Shown here piece by piece: positions 32,004-44,516 of a stretch of DNA of 64,000 nucleotides. This DNA is from Flabesymbios commensalis. Its lineage: Eukaryota > Annelida > Polychaeta > Terebellida > Flabelligeridae. Position numbers and translations under genes: made by a program. The stretch is taken from assembly GCA_964017125.1 (NCBI GenBank), contig OZ024903.1:81968773-82032772 (forward strand), written 5' to 3'. The notes under the pieces are model-generated. The model did no database searches. It worked only from the letters and a program-made list of their open reading frames with translations, and had not been told where the DNA came from. Numbering within the stretch: the stretch's first letter is position 1; each line of letters begins with the position of its first letter.

Positions 32004-34050
32004 AACATGCGCTTTCAGTCATGGACAAATTACCATTTCAATTTCAGTTTACATGTGTTTCTTTATTCATTTATTTATTTATTTATTTATTTATTTAAAA
32101 ATTAGCTGATACCATGTTGGTTTTTTCTACTAGCTATTACCACGTTTAATTGTGACAGCACGTGGTAGTATGCCCTATAACCTAGTTTCCTTCCATGTAA
32201 ACTTCTAGTTAACAGGCTAAGTATGTGTCAATAATTTAATGCACTTTTCACTTATCCTGTGAAATTAATCGACAGGACCGAAAACACGAGAGTTTACCCG
32301 ATGCTGGTTTAATGGTGTCTTAGCGTCTACATTGCTGACCCAACATCAAACAGGCATTTGGCCAACACCTCATAGGATGAGAGCTACACTCTAACGGACA
32401 TTTGGCCTACTCAATGCTCCGTTGTGTGCCTACACAAATTTGACGGACACACTTCACATTACAACTGATGTACTTGAAGATGAACCGCAAGCTTCTATTT
32501 ATATATACGTTTTATCAAGATAAACCATAAGAGCTATCTTACAATTTTTTACAGGTTTAATTGAAATATTTCAAGGTTATTGACGCAACTGAGAAATTTA
32601 AAGATTTATTATTTATAGATTGTTTTCGGAATGATTGAGGGATTTGTCAGGGATAGATGAGGATTGACACAAAACAATTTATCAAAACAATATGCCATTA
32701 TTTTTTGGGGGAATAACTGCAAAAATCATTATTTTCGTGCTACACTTAACATTGTCTGAAAGTTTCACTTACAAAATAGTCTAATAAAGAGATGAATTGA
32801 ATAATTCCATTGCATCGTTGTATATGCACTTCACTTTTATACTCGCCAAAAAATAATTACCCTAAATAATTTGTTAACATACCTTGTTATTGTTTTAAAT
32901 TTAATTCGAATAACGAAATTAGTTCTATTAATTAAAAACAGACATCTCCCAAATTAAATAATTTGAATAACGAAGCATCTACCACTTTCAGTGGCATTCA
33001 ATTTTGTTTTTGGGACGTGTTTGAAAACGTGGGCCTAATATTATTAATATAATGTCACTTTAGGCAAATGGAGTGTCCCCCGAAATCCGAATAAAAATAA
33101 TATATGGTGTGTCCCCAATTTTATGTACCACTCCGTGACGACGACTTATTACTATTTGTTGAAACGTCAAGGGCAGTATTATACTAGTAAACTCCCCGAT
33201 CTCCGACAATAACTTTCGTATCACCATACTCCATGTTATAATAATCCTTCTCTTACAGAAACAGAGTATGGCGTAGACTATTGCAAACTTATGTTTCAAT
33301 GTAAATCCATCACGCGATGACCTGATATCAACACCCAATTGTTGGCAAATCTGAGCTCAATAATCATCCGTTTATTCGTCGTTTGAGGCTGGTCTGGTAT
33401 AGTTTTGAATCATCGCCCTATGTCACCAGATGAGTCATCGTGAACAACTATCCATCAAACACAAGACGCTAACCCAATGTTGGCTTGATGCTGGGCCAGC
33501 GTCAAGGAAGGTGGCCCAACATAAAGCCAACGTTGGGTTAACGTCTCGTGTTTGCTGGAATATAGCCAACATACACCACACATTCACTCAGGGCTGATTT
33601 AATGTTGGGCCAACGTCGCAGATTATTAACCCTTTATCGGCTGGTGACGCATATACATTTCACAGGGCATATATTAAATAAAAGTAGTTTCATAGAAAAA
33701 TATACAATCCATGGAATTGGCACGTCTTCAGGTCTTAGGAGGTGCAAGGTCTCATCAACCCAGGATCAAAATTTTAATCTCGTGTTAACCTGGGATTCAA
33801 TTCAATTCAATTCGGTAACTTCTATAGCGCCTAAATCCTCGGAGATGCGAGCTCAGAGGCGCAGAATCCAAATCGAAACCAGCTCAATGTCGAGAGTCAA
33901 AGCGGATATTTGGGATATTTTCATTTTGTAAAATAACCAAATCACCTCCTGCGTCTGAAGGGCTGAGTCATCTCATTCACCTCACCATCCCCCCAGGAGG
34001 TTATACTGGCCAAGTTAGTCTTCGTGTGCATAAAAGTGGCATAAAACCAT

Positions 34051-34345
34051 CATTCATTCATTCACTAATTCATTCATTTATTCATTCATTCATTCATTCA
34101 TTCATTCATTTATTCCTTCATTCATTCATTCATTCGTTCATCTGTATATTCATTCATTCATTCATACATACATTCATTCATCCATCCATTCATTCATTCA
34201 TTCATTCATTAATTCCTTCATTCCTCCATTCCTTCCTTCCTTCCTTCCTCACTTACTTCCTTCATTCATTCATTCATTCATTCATTCATTCATTCATTCA
34301 TTCATTCATTCATTCATTCATTCATTCATTCATTCATTCATTCAT

Positions 34346-34392
<47 letters not shown>

Positions 34393-34463
34393 TTCCTATA
34401 TTCATTCATTCATTCATTCATTCATTAATTCATTCTTTTATTCATTTATTCATTCATTCCTTA
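34051..34463. repeat. (ATTC)n/(ATTT)n microsatellite, unit 2
   Basis: Same sub-block order as unit 1, about 70 bp shorter. Confidence 0.95.
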
Positions 34464-36509
34464 ACATGCGCTTTCAGTCATGGACAAATTACCATTTCAA
34501 TTTCAGTTTACATGTGTTTCTTTATTCATTTATTTATTTATTTATTTTTTTATTTAAAAATTCGCTGATACCATGTTGGTTTTTTCTACCAGCTATTACC
34601 ACGTTTAATTGTGACAGCACGTGGTAGTATGCCCTATAACCTAGTTTCCTTCCATGTAAACTTCTAGTTAACAGGCTAAGTATGTGTCAATAATTTAATG
34701 CACTTTTCACTCATCCGGTGAAATTAATCGACAGGACCGAAAACACGCGAGTTTACCCGATGCTGGTTTAATGGTGTCTTAGCGTCTACATTGCTGACCC
34801 AACATCAAACAGGCATTTGGCCAACACCTCATAGGATGAGAGCTACACTCTAACGGACATTTGGCCTACTCAATGCTCCGTTGTGTGCCTACACAAATTT
34901 GACGGACACACTTCACATCCCAACTGATGTACTTGAAGATGAACCGCAAGCTTCTATTTATATATACGTTTTATCAAGATAAACCATAAGAGCTATCTTA
35001 CAATTTTTTGCAGGTTTAATTGAAATATTTCAAGGTTATTGACGCAACTGAGAAATTTAAAGATTTATTATTTATAGATTGTTTTCGGAATGATTGAGGG
35101 ATTTGTCAGGGATAGATGAGGATTGACACAAAACAATTTATCAAAACAATATGCCATTATTTTTTGGGGGAATAACTGCAAAAATCATTATTTTCGTGCT
35201 ACACTTAACATTGTCGGAAAGTTTCACTTACAAAATAGTCTAATAAAGAGATAAATTGAATAATACCATTGCATCGTTGTATATGCACTTCACTTTTATA
35301 CTCGCCAAAAATTAATTACCCTAAATAATTTGTTAACATACCTTGTTATTGTTTTAAATTTAATTCGAATAACGAAATTAGTTTTATTAATTAAAAACAG
35401 ACATCTCCCAAATTAAATTATTTGAATAACGAAGCATCTACCACTTTCAGTGGCATTCAATTTTGTTTTTGGGACGTGTTTGAAAACGTGGGCCTAATAT
35501 TATTAATATAATGTCACTTTAGGCAAATGGAGTGTCCCCCGAAATCCGAATAAAAATAATATATGGTGTGTCCCCAATTTTATGTACCACTCCGTGACGA
35601 CGACTTATTACTATTTATTAAAACGTCAAGGGCAGTATTATACTAGTAAACTCCCCGATCTCCGACAATAACTTTCGTATCACCATACTCCATGTTATAA
35701 TAATCCTTCTCTTACAGAAACAGAGTATGGCGTAGACTATTGCAAACTTATGTTTCAATGTAAATCCATCACGCGATGACCTGATATCAACACCCAATTG
35801 TTGGCAAATCTGAGCTCAATAATCATCCGTTTATTCGTCGTTTGAGGCTGGTCTGGTATAGTTTTGAATCATCGCCCTATGTCACCAGATGAGTCATCGT
35901 GAAAAACTATCCATCAAACACAAGACGCTAACCCAATGTTGGCTTGATGTTGGGCCAGCGTCAAGGAAGGTGGCCCAACATAAAGCCAACGTTGGGTTAA
36001 CGTCTCGTGTTTTCTGGAATATATCCAACATACACCACACATTCACTTAGGGCTGATTTAATGTTGGGCCAACGTCGCAGATTATTAACCCTTTATCGGC
36101 TGGTGACGCATATACATTTCACAGGGCATATATTAAATAAAAGTAGTTTCATAGAAAAATATACAATCCATGGAATTGGCACGTCTTCAGGTCTTAGGAG
36201 GTGCAAGGTTTCATCAACCCAGGATCAAAATTTTTATCTCGTGTTAACCTGGGATTCAATTCAATTCAATTCGGTAACTTCTATAGCGCCTAAATCCTCG
36301 GAGATGCGAGCTCAGAGGCGCAGAATCCAAATCGAAACCAGCTCAATGTCGAGAGTCAAAGCGGATATGTGGGATATTTTCATTTTGTAAAATAACCAAA
36401 TCACCTCCTGCCTCTGAAGGGTTGAGTCATCTCATTCACCTCGCCATCCCCCCAGGAGGTTCTACTGGCCAAGTTAGTCTTCGTGTGCATAAAAGTGGCA
36501 TAAAACCAT

Positions 36510-36864
36510 CATTCATTCATTCACTAATTCATTCATTTATTCATTCATTCATTCATCCATTCATTCATTCATTCATTCATTCCTTCATTCATTCATTCAT
36601 TCCTTCATTCATTTATTCGTTCATCTGTATATTCATTCATTCATTCATACATACATTCATTCATCCATCCATTCATTCATTCATTCATTCATTCATTTAT
36701 TAATTGCTTCATTCCTCCATTCCTTCCTTCCTTCCTTCCTCACTTACTTCCTTCATCTATTCATTCATTCATTTATTCATTCATTCATTCAATCATTTAT
36801 TCATTCATTCATTCATTCATTCATTCATTCATTCATTCATTCATTCATTCATTCATTCATTCAT

Positions 36865-36911
<47 letters not shown>

Positions 36912-36972
36912 TGCATATATTCATTCATTCATTCATTCATTCATTTATTCATTTATTCATTCATTCCTTAAC
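36510..36972. repeat. (ATTC)n/(ATTT)n microsatellite, unit 3
   Basis: Same sub-block order, with different block lengths and a few unique substitutions. Confidence 0.95.
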
Positions 36973-37036
36973 ATGCGCTTTCAGTCATGGACAAATTACC
37001 ATTTCAATTTCAGTTTACATGTGTTTCTTTATTCAT

Positions 37037-37068
<32 letters not shown>

Positions 37069-38146
37069 AAATTAGCTGATACTATGTTGGTTTTTTCTAC
37101 CAGCTACTACCACGTTTAATTGTGACAGCACGTGGTAGTATGCCCTATAACCTAGTTTCCTTCCATGTAAACTTCTAGTTAACAGGCTAAGTATGTGTCA
37201 ATAATTTAATGCACTTTTCACTCATCCGGTGAAATTAATCGACAGGACCGAAAACACGAGAGTTTACCCGATGCTGGTTTAATGGTGTCTTAGCGTCTAC
37301 ATTGTTGACCCAACATCAAACAGGCATTTGGCCAACACCTCATAGGATGAGAGCTACACTCTAACGGACATTTGGCCTACTCAATGCTCCGTTGTGTGCC
37401 TACACAAATTTGACGGACACACTTCACATTCCAACTGATGTACTTGAAGATGAACCGCAAGCTTCTATTTATATATACGTTTTATCAAGATAAACCATAA
37501 GAGCTATCTTACAATTTTTTACAGGTTTAATTGAAATATTTCAAGGTTATTGACGCAACTGAGAAATTTAAAGATTTATTATTTATAGATTGTTTTCGGA
37601 ATGATTGAGGGATTTGTCAGGGATAGATGAGGATTGACACAAAACAATTTATCAAAACAATATGCCATTATTTTTTGGGGGAATAACTGCAAAAATCATT
37701 ATTTTCGTGCTACACTTAACATTGTCTGAAAGTTTCACTTACAAAATAGTCTAATAAAGAGATGAACTGAATAATTCCATTGCATCGTTGTATATGCACT
37801 TCACTTTTATACTCGCCAAAAAATAATTACCCTAAATAATTTGTTAACATACCTTGTTATTGTTTTAAATTTAATTCGAATAACGAAATTAGTTCTATTA
37901 ATTAATAGAAAACAGACATCTCCCAAATTAAATAATTTGAATAACGAAGCATCTACCACTTTCAGTGGCATTCAATTTTGTTTTTGGGACGTGTTTGAAA
38001 ACGTGGGCCTAATATTATTAATATAATGTCACTTTAGGCAAATGGAGTGTCCCCCGAAATCCGAATAAAAATAATATATGGTGTGTCCCCAATTTTATGT
38101 ACCAGATACACCCTTTCATATACAAGGGGACTATATGTTTCAGGTT

Positions 38147-39085
38147 CATTTTACATAACATAACATAACATAACATAACATTTATTTGCCATATAAACAC
38201 AGTGTATAATAATGAGAAACATATGTAATTAATTTAGCAGGAGACCATCATTAAGACTTTTAAATTCGCTCACATTATAGCTACTAAAACATTGCAGAGA
38301 AAATAAATATATAATTATTATCAGTGTGGCAGTAGAAATGAAACAAACAAACAAAAAAAGTCAAAATAATGTAACATACGAGTAACATTTAAATGTCGAA
38401 ATATTTGATGTGTGAATACAAAATAAACAGAAAAAGACAAGCTATGAAACATAAAATATCATAAATATAAGTAGCATTTAACTGTAAAGTTATTTTCAAG
38501 TGTGAAATAAATGAGTGAACAGTGGTGAAGGGGAGAAAATTAGGTATTGATTTTTTGACATACAAAACAATTCTGAATAATGCAGATAGAATCATACGTG
38601 GCAAGATAATATTTTTAAACAAATTGACAAAAACCAGCAAAAGAATGTGTATATATTTTATCAAGAATGATACTAGGAGAAAGATTAAAGGTATTAACAA
38701 TACTGAAACGTAAACATTTTTTTCTGAATTCGTGTTTTATTTTAAGTGTTCGAATATTATAACGATGGCGAGTGTTATGTGTGTGAACATAAAAACAAGT
38801 AGCATATACAAAATGATAAAAATAATTAGGTGATGAGCGATGTAGTAATTTAAAAAGAAATTTTAGATGATTTTGTTCCAGAATATCTTTCACTTTCAGT
38901 GCATTATATTTTATAAACATTGGATCAGTATGGGCCAAATAAGGACTCTTATTTATTATTCGTAGGGTTTTCTTTTGAAGTTTATATAATCGCTTTGAAT
39001 CATATCCCCAGGCCAGTATACAATAATTTAAATGAGGTAAAATTAACGAGTTGTATATGGGCAATTTCACATAAAGGTGCATTTA
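38147..39085 (-). mobile_element. LINE 3' fragment (CR1/Jockey-group reverse transcriptase C-terminus)
   Basis: On the minus strand a 155-codon frame (38615-39082) reads like the end of a non-LTR reverse transcriptase: IYNSLILPHLNYCILAWG, then LYKLQKKTLRIINKS, HTDPMFIKYNALKVKDIL. Downstream the frame meets a stop near KYYL. The 3' end is an (ATGTT)n-type tail (38147-38181, read on the minus strand). A stop directly before the first Met, with no upstream match, marks the 5' truncation. The clade is inferred from the YNSLILPHLNY motif only. Confidence 0.8.
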
Positions 39086-41065
39086 GGAAAAATTGAAACT
39101 TTACACAATTTTTTAGCAAATACTGCCAGATATTTAGATGAAACATTTGTTATTTTAGCAAGGGTTGTATGGGGAAGCAACAGACCAAATTTTATATAGT
39201 TTTGTCATTTATTTCTTTATGAATCAGTGGTATTTATGTCATTTTTAACACATTTTTCAGTCTCATCCCCGAATTGTCTTCATAGGAGGGTTTTTCTATT
39301 TCAGATATGCATATAACACACAAATAAAGTTTTATTTGTGATATGGTCATTGGTCTTACGATTCAAACGAGACATGTTTGACAAAAATCGTGTCACAAAA
39401 TCTGATTTTATGTGTATTAATTGAGTTTAATGTATTTTCCGTTAAAAGTTTTTTTTATTTTTTCCTGCCAGTACATCACTGTCCAGCTTGAACTATCTAC
39501 ATATATATAGACATTTAATTACTCTTTTTAATAGGTCCGGTGGTTATATATGGCATAAAAATACTTCAAACTGATTGCTGATTAACAGTAGCAAATTAAT
39601 TAGAATTGCCTGTATGTATGTTAAAATTCCGTTAAAATAATGTCCCCTCCAGTACCTCACTATTCAAGACCCACGCAGTGTGTTTTTCTAAGATATATTA
39701 TTATTGCAATATATCCTGCCTCTTTGAGCCCCCCACGTAGATATTAATTGGAAATTCATGTTAAAACAACCATATATTTATATATTTTTAGATGAAAATA
39801 GTGTTAAATTAGAATTGTCCCCTCCAGCACATAATATCAATATTTAGTATTCTTTGTGTGATAAGACCTCATTTTTGTAATTTACTGATCTATATTGGTA
39901 ATTATGTATTATTGTAATAATGCCTTCGTTAATGGTAGCCACTAGACACCAACAAATTGCTATTCATTAAAAATACATATGTATTTCATTAATGGATAAG
40001 TTGTAAACAAAAAATATTTTGTGGGGGTTTCCTTTGTTCATTTTTAAATCAATATTAGCATTTAAATGTAATTTCTTAACTGTTCTGACTTACAAGACCT
40101 ACTAGTACAATATATATATATACATTTATGGCGTATATATCATCAACCAAATGTGCTCTATATTGTCTAGAATAGGCTGCCAGTACACTGCGTATTGGAG
40201 GGGACAGAACGTATGTAACACTGAAAGTGTAATCACTCAGGGATGGAACTTGTGGTATTTTTCATGCTTGTCAAGCGATTTAAGCGGTCTGTACCGATAC
40301 ACAATCTACTAGACTACTTGAATTAAAAAAAGAAATGTGTTTGTAGCAGCTGGGTCCTTTTGCTTCACCAAACCATAATAGTTTCGCTTTGGCGGCCCCA
40401 CTCCTGTGGACCTTGACGATGCTGCACATGCGGATGGGTGGACAATGTTTGCTCAGCGAGCTATGATGACCCGCCTACTTTAAAATGGATTTAATAGTTT
40501 AAATGTATGATTGTCATATACATTTTTTATTGCAAAAAATGAGTTTAAATGTCTTGTTGACTTTCAAAATATGACCAGAAATGAGAACTACATACTATCT
40601 GATGCCCCTGTTCATGATCCACCCTGGAGGTGGTTTCACTACAGGTTACATGCTAGGATATAAAATTATGTCATTTCTTATAACATGGTCCCAGCCCCCA
40701 GATATATAATAGTTGATAGCGCACATGTTACTGGTACATGATGTAGGATCTTACAATGCTCAAGTTGGCGCAGCGTTGTTTAGCCTTAATTTACTCTGCC
40801 TGATAGTGATATCTGGCAAACCATGCCAAATAGGCAGACAATTAATTGATATAATATAAAATGTGAGGTTTTAAGGAGGGCATCTTCTCCACAACAGGGC
40901 TAGGCAAATCGTTTGATATAGCTAGTCTATAACTATAAAATATCGTGAGGTTTGAGAAAGTGTTACCAGTATACCAGGTATATTCATAAAATATACATGT
41001 ATGCCTCAAAAAACTTCCAAATCTATCAGGTTCAAAATGGCCAACTGGTGTCCATTATTTAACTT
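39086..41065. other. Gene-free AT-rich stretch
   Basis: No coding signal. TCCCCTCCAGTAC / GTACACTGCGTATTGGAGGG words occur at 39652, 39822 and, inverted, 40168, suggesting an unrecognised old repeat. Confidence 0.45.
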
Positions 41066-41940
41066 AACATTGATTTTTTGACATACAAAACAATTCTGAA
41101 TAATGCCGATAGAATCATACGTGGTAAGATAATATTTTCAAACAAATTGACAAAGACCAGCAAAAGAATGTGTATATATTTTATCAAGAATGATACTAGG
41201 AGAAAGATTAAAGGTATTAACAATACTGAAACGTAAACATTTTTTTTCTTAATTCGTGTTTTATTTTAAGTGTCCTAATATTATGACGATGGCGAGTGTT
41301 ATGTGTGTGAACATAAAAACAAGTAGCAGATACAAAATGATAAAAATAATTAGGTGATGAGCGATGTAGTAATTTAAAAAGAAATTTTAGATGATGTTGT
41401 TCCAGAATATCTTTCACTTTCAGTGCATTATATTTTATAAACATTGGATCAGTATGGGCCAAATAAGGACTCTTATTTATTTTTTCGTAGGGTTTTCTTT
41501 TGAAGTTTATATAATCGCTTTGAATCATATCCTCAGGGCAGTATACAAGAATTTAAATGAGGTAAAATTAACGAGTTGTATATAGTAAGTAAAATCTGAT
41601 CTGGTATGATAAACTTCAATTTATTTAGCACACCGATTATTTTGCTTATTTTATTAGATATTTGTATGTTGTTTTTTTCAACTCAAATGTTTAGTAATTG
41701 TATGTCACAAAAAATTAAATTTATCAACACAACCATTTTTTTCGTTATCAATTACAATCTCTGGGATAACTGTTTTCCTAGGTGGTTTATAGAAAACGAT
41801 AAATTTAGACCTTTTACAATTTAAAGAAAGTTTATTTGATTTCAGCCATAAATTAAATATCTAAAGTTCGGAGTTTATTTTGCGTTCTTGATTGTTTTTA
41901 CCATTCTTGTATTTAGTTATGTCCACCAAAAAGAAAATAT
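41066..41940 (-). mobile_element. LINE fragment, second copy, extending further 5'
   Basis: 41066-41583 is a near-copy of 38547-39060, without the 3' tail. On the minus strand upstream of it, 41600-41900 reads INSEL, a stop, then IFNLWLKSNKLSLNCKRSKF and VDKFNFL, the thumb region of a non-LTR reverse transcriptase. Stops break the frame, so it is dead. It lacks the catalytic YADD motif, which would lie further upstream. Confidence 0.75.
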
Positions 41941-42527
41941 ATTTTCACATTAATGAATAAATGGACATTGTTTACACCCCGTTTTATAAGTATGTTTTAT
42001 CCTCTTCCACTCTGTGACTATGTGAGCCATTGGAAGCAAGTAACACTATTTTTGGTTGGCTACATTATGCCATTATCGTCTATATATCGCTTGGGTGGCA
42101 TTTGTTAAAAAGATTTGAAATACCACTCCATGACACGCCACTCTGTGACGTCACGGAATGGTCAATTATTATATATACCCGAAATCCTTTTTTCTCATAC
42201 CCCGATTTCAGACTTGATTGTAAATATGGCTGTCTGTTTATACTTTTGGCAATATGCCAACATAATTTAGATGGAAGGCATATAGTAAAAATGGCTTTTG
42301 CCCAAAAGTTTTAAAATACTATATGACACGCCACAAAGTACCATATCTAACTACCATATCAGCTTAGTACGCAGTTTAAACGTATATGATAAAGCCCGGG
42401 GAGCTCTACATTCTTAGCTATATGTATTGATCGCGTTGGCATGATATATTTAACTTTGCAAAGTGACCCTTATTATTCATTTGGTGGCAGATTGATTTAA
42501 TCGTGAATATTATTATGTTCTAGTAAG
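41941..42527. other. Gene-free stretch with CCACTCYGTGAC words
   Basis: CCACTCTGTGACTATG (42009), CCACTCCATGACACG (42124), CCACTCTGTGACGTCACGG (42139) and CGCCACAAAGTACC (42326) recur here. CCACTCCGTGACG also sits at the two internal junctions of the triplication. Confidence 0.5.
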
Positions 42528-42612
42528 TATATCGTCCCCTTGAATATGAAAGGGTGTATCTGCCACTTTGTAACGTGACAGATACACCCTATTATGTCCA
42601 AGGAGACGACAT
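42528..42612. repeat. Palindrome of the GGGTGTATCTGCC family
   Basis: GTCCCCTTGAATATGAAAGG, then GTGTATCTGCCACTTTG and the inverted half with several changes. It is kin to the perfect copy at 55687. Confidence 0.8.
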
Positions 42613-42918
42613 AGGTTGCTTAGCATTTTTGCTAATGTAAACATATAGCTATATTTATAGACAACAAGTGTAGTGAATCAGACACTTTGCTGTTTCTCAA
42701 CTAAATGGATGGGAATTTCATGTACACTAAACCTTCTTGGAGTATCATTCTGGCGATTTAAGAGCGTCGCTGTCATCAACATTAAAGGGGTTCAGTTGAG
42801 AAGACTGAAACTTTAACTGACCTTGAGTTGTGTATCGCTCAACTTCAAATGATTCACGATTGCTTAGATCAGGACAATGTTATGTTTAAAACGTAACTGT
42901 GTTACTTTTCATGCTAAC
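42613..42918. other. Gene-free stretch with a weak hairpin
   Basis: CCTTGAGTTGTGTATCGCTC followed by AACTTCAAATG at 42821-42850 resembles the internal hairpin of the TTAA MITEs. Confidence 0.45.
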
Positions 42919-43010
42919 GTAACCCTTTAAACGCCAAGTTATTCAATCAATTGGACTGTTCACTTGAAGTTGTGTCTCGCTGATTGCGATTGTGTTATGA
43001 AAATATATTG
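42919..43010. mobile_element. piggyBac-like MITE, truncated
   Basis: TAACCCTTTAAACGCCAAG, TATTCAATC and CACTTGAAGTTGTGTCTCGC match the left part of the 5478 and 48988 copies, then the match ends. Confidence 0.7.
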
Positions 43011-43465
43011 AATACGATTATGATTATCCTACTGGGAATCACATTTTCTTGTTAAAAATTATGATTAGACATTCTAATTTTTCTGAATGGCCGGCGATTG
43101 TAGATGCACTAAGAAGATTTTTTGTGGTAAAATAGCTGTTTTCCACACTTCGAACTTCACTCTGTATTTTTTATACATTCTCACAGGTATATCGGTATCA
43201 CCCCATATCGCACACGGCTGTCGTTCGAATGGCGACTAGTGCCAGTTTTAAGTCTATCTATTGTAAGAAAATACATATGTTATTCGTTTTTCGTACGTTA
43301 TAGGATAAACAGCACTAGTCCAATGAATAAGGTGTGCGTCTTTAAGCGAACACCTTCATTGAACGAGTGTCGTATTGTCGCATATCGCTCTCTAATAAAC
43401 ATTGTTTGAATGTCATACAAAATAATACATGTTCTCAACCGTGAATACTTTCTGGCCACAATTAA

Positions 43466-43534
43466 TTTACAGTGATTTACAGTAATTTTTACAGTAATTT
43501 ACAGTAATTTTTACAGTAATTTACAGTAATTTTG
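43466..43534. repeat. Short tandem array TTACAGTAATTT
   Basis: Seven units of ACAGTAATTT / ACAGTAATTTTT (first one ACAGTGATTT). Confidence 0.9.
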
Positions 43535-43590
43535 CACACGTCATGTCACGAATTGCGAAAGTAATTCATGCCATGACGTGTGCCAAAATT
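43528..43590. repeat. Long hairpin with GAATTGCGAAAGTAATTC centre
   Basis: Arms AATTTTGCACACGTCATG and CATGACGTGTGCCAAAATT pair; the centre is of the AATTGCGNNAGCAATT type shared with 9711 and 44444, while the outer arms are unrelated to theirs. Confidence 0.8.
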
Positions 43591-43701
43591 GTACTTGAAA
43601 CTTCAGCCTATAAAGGGACAATCCACTCGTGCTACACAGTAGTAACGTTAGCTGTAATTTAATATTTTAATTTATTGTGAGATCTGAATGCGCGAATGAG
43701 C

Positions 43702-43846
43702 AAATGAATGAATGAATGAATGAATGAATGAATAAATGAAGGAATGAATTAATGAGTGAATGAATGAATGAATGAATGAATGAATGAATGAATGAATGAA
43801 TGAATGAATGAATGAATGAATGAATGAATGAATGAATGAATGCATG

Positions 43847-43923
<77 letters not shown>

Positions 43924-43930
43924 GTCAATT

Positions 43931-43967
<37 letters not shown>

Positions 43968-44010
43968 ATTAATCGATCAATCAATGCACCAATTAATTAA
44001 TTAATTAATT
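43702..44010. repeat. Compound microsatellite (GAAT)n-(CAAT)n
   Basis: GAAT to about 43845, then CAAT to about 43985, then a short AATT run, ending at a SINE A on the minus strand. The order is parallel to that at 20543. Confidence 0.95.
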
Positions 44011-44275
44011 ACAGGCTAAACTGAGCCAGAGGAGCGTTCTGAGGATGGTCAGATAAATCAGATGACACTGTTTCCCAGGTACAGAATATGCGATTATGAG
44101 GTCGACCACGCTACATCCGATCACGAAGTCTCTTGTCAATACTCAGTCTTTGACGGGTGGAAGGAAAGAAACCTTTTCTTTATTTGAAACATAAATACCA
44201 GAGTGGGGACGAACCCGCCGGCTCCGGCGCTACAGGCAGGCATCATTAACCACTGCACCATAAGCACCAGCTCTT
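44011..44275 (-). mobile_element. SINE A, diverged, near full length
   Basis: On the minus strand both heads are visible (TGGTGCAGTGGTTAATGATG; GTGATCGGATGTAGCGTGG), followed by the body (CATCCTCAGAACGCTCCTC, TGGCTCAGTTTAGCC). The tail continues into the microsatellite at 43702. Confidence 0.8.
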
Positions 44276-44443
44276 CCACTGTGTGGAGGTGATTGTGGTG
44301 ACAATCACTGACAGATCACATTGCATGAATATATAATAACATCCCTAGGTAGCTAAAACGTTTTCACTGTCAGCACTTGAAGCTTTTAGTTTAATATATA
44401 TTAGGTCTACACGTAGATATGAGCTCAACTCGAGTAGTTCTTG

Positions 44444-44491
44444 TTCACTGTGAGATAGGAATTGTGTTAGCAATTTACAGCTCACAGTGGA
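44444..44491. repeat. Hairpin with GGAATTGTGTTAGCAATT centre
   Basis: Outer arms CACTGTGAG and CTCACAGTG pair; inner arms AATTG / CAATT pair around TGTTAG. Confidence 0.75.
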
Positions 44492-44516
44492 TTTTCCCTC
44501 AAAGTGCTAAATCATA

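Larger units (their letters stand above)
30621..38104. repeat. Tandem triplication of a 2.5-kb unit
   Basis: Three head-to-tail copies: 30621-33148, 33149-35607 and 35608-38104. They differ by scattered single bases and mainly by the length of an ATTC/ATTT microsatellite. Each unit contains a palindrome of the GGCCCA/ACGTC family, a TTAACCCTTTATCGGC fragment, a piece with TTCTATAGCGCCTAAATCC and GAGCTCAGAGGCGC, a SINE A 3' part, the microsatellite, a second decayed palindrome (TTTACCCGATGCTGGTTTAA) and about 1 kb of AT-rich sequence. No gene lies in the unit. Copy 3 ends abruptly at GTACCA, the point where copies 1 and 2 read on into CTCCGTGACG. Confidence 0.95.
38103..42562. repeat. 4.46-kb block bounded by 35-bp inverted repeats
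   Basis: CAGATACACCCTTTCATATA plus CAAGGGGAC at 38103 is inverted at 42528-42562 with few changes. The same word forms the perfect palindrome at 55687. The block holds both LINE fragments listed separately. Whether it was one mobile unit or two independent palindromes is undecided. Confidence 0.55.

Noticed and set aside
30621-38104. Terminal direct repeats suggesting an LTR element
   Set aside because: The repeated units are whole tandem copies without primer-binding site, polypurine tract or gag-pol frames between them; no LTR retroelement was found in the window.
38389-38700. 103-codon hydrophobic minus-strand frame as a membrane protein
   Set aside because: It overlaps the 3' part of a LINE in another frame and is AT-rich, which yields I/L/F-rich translations.
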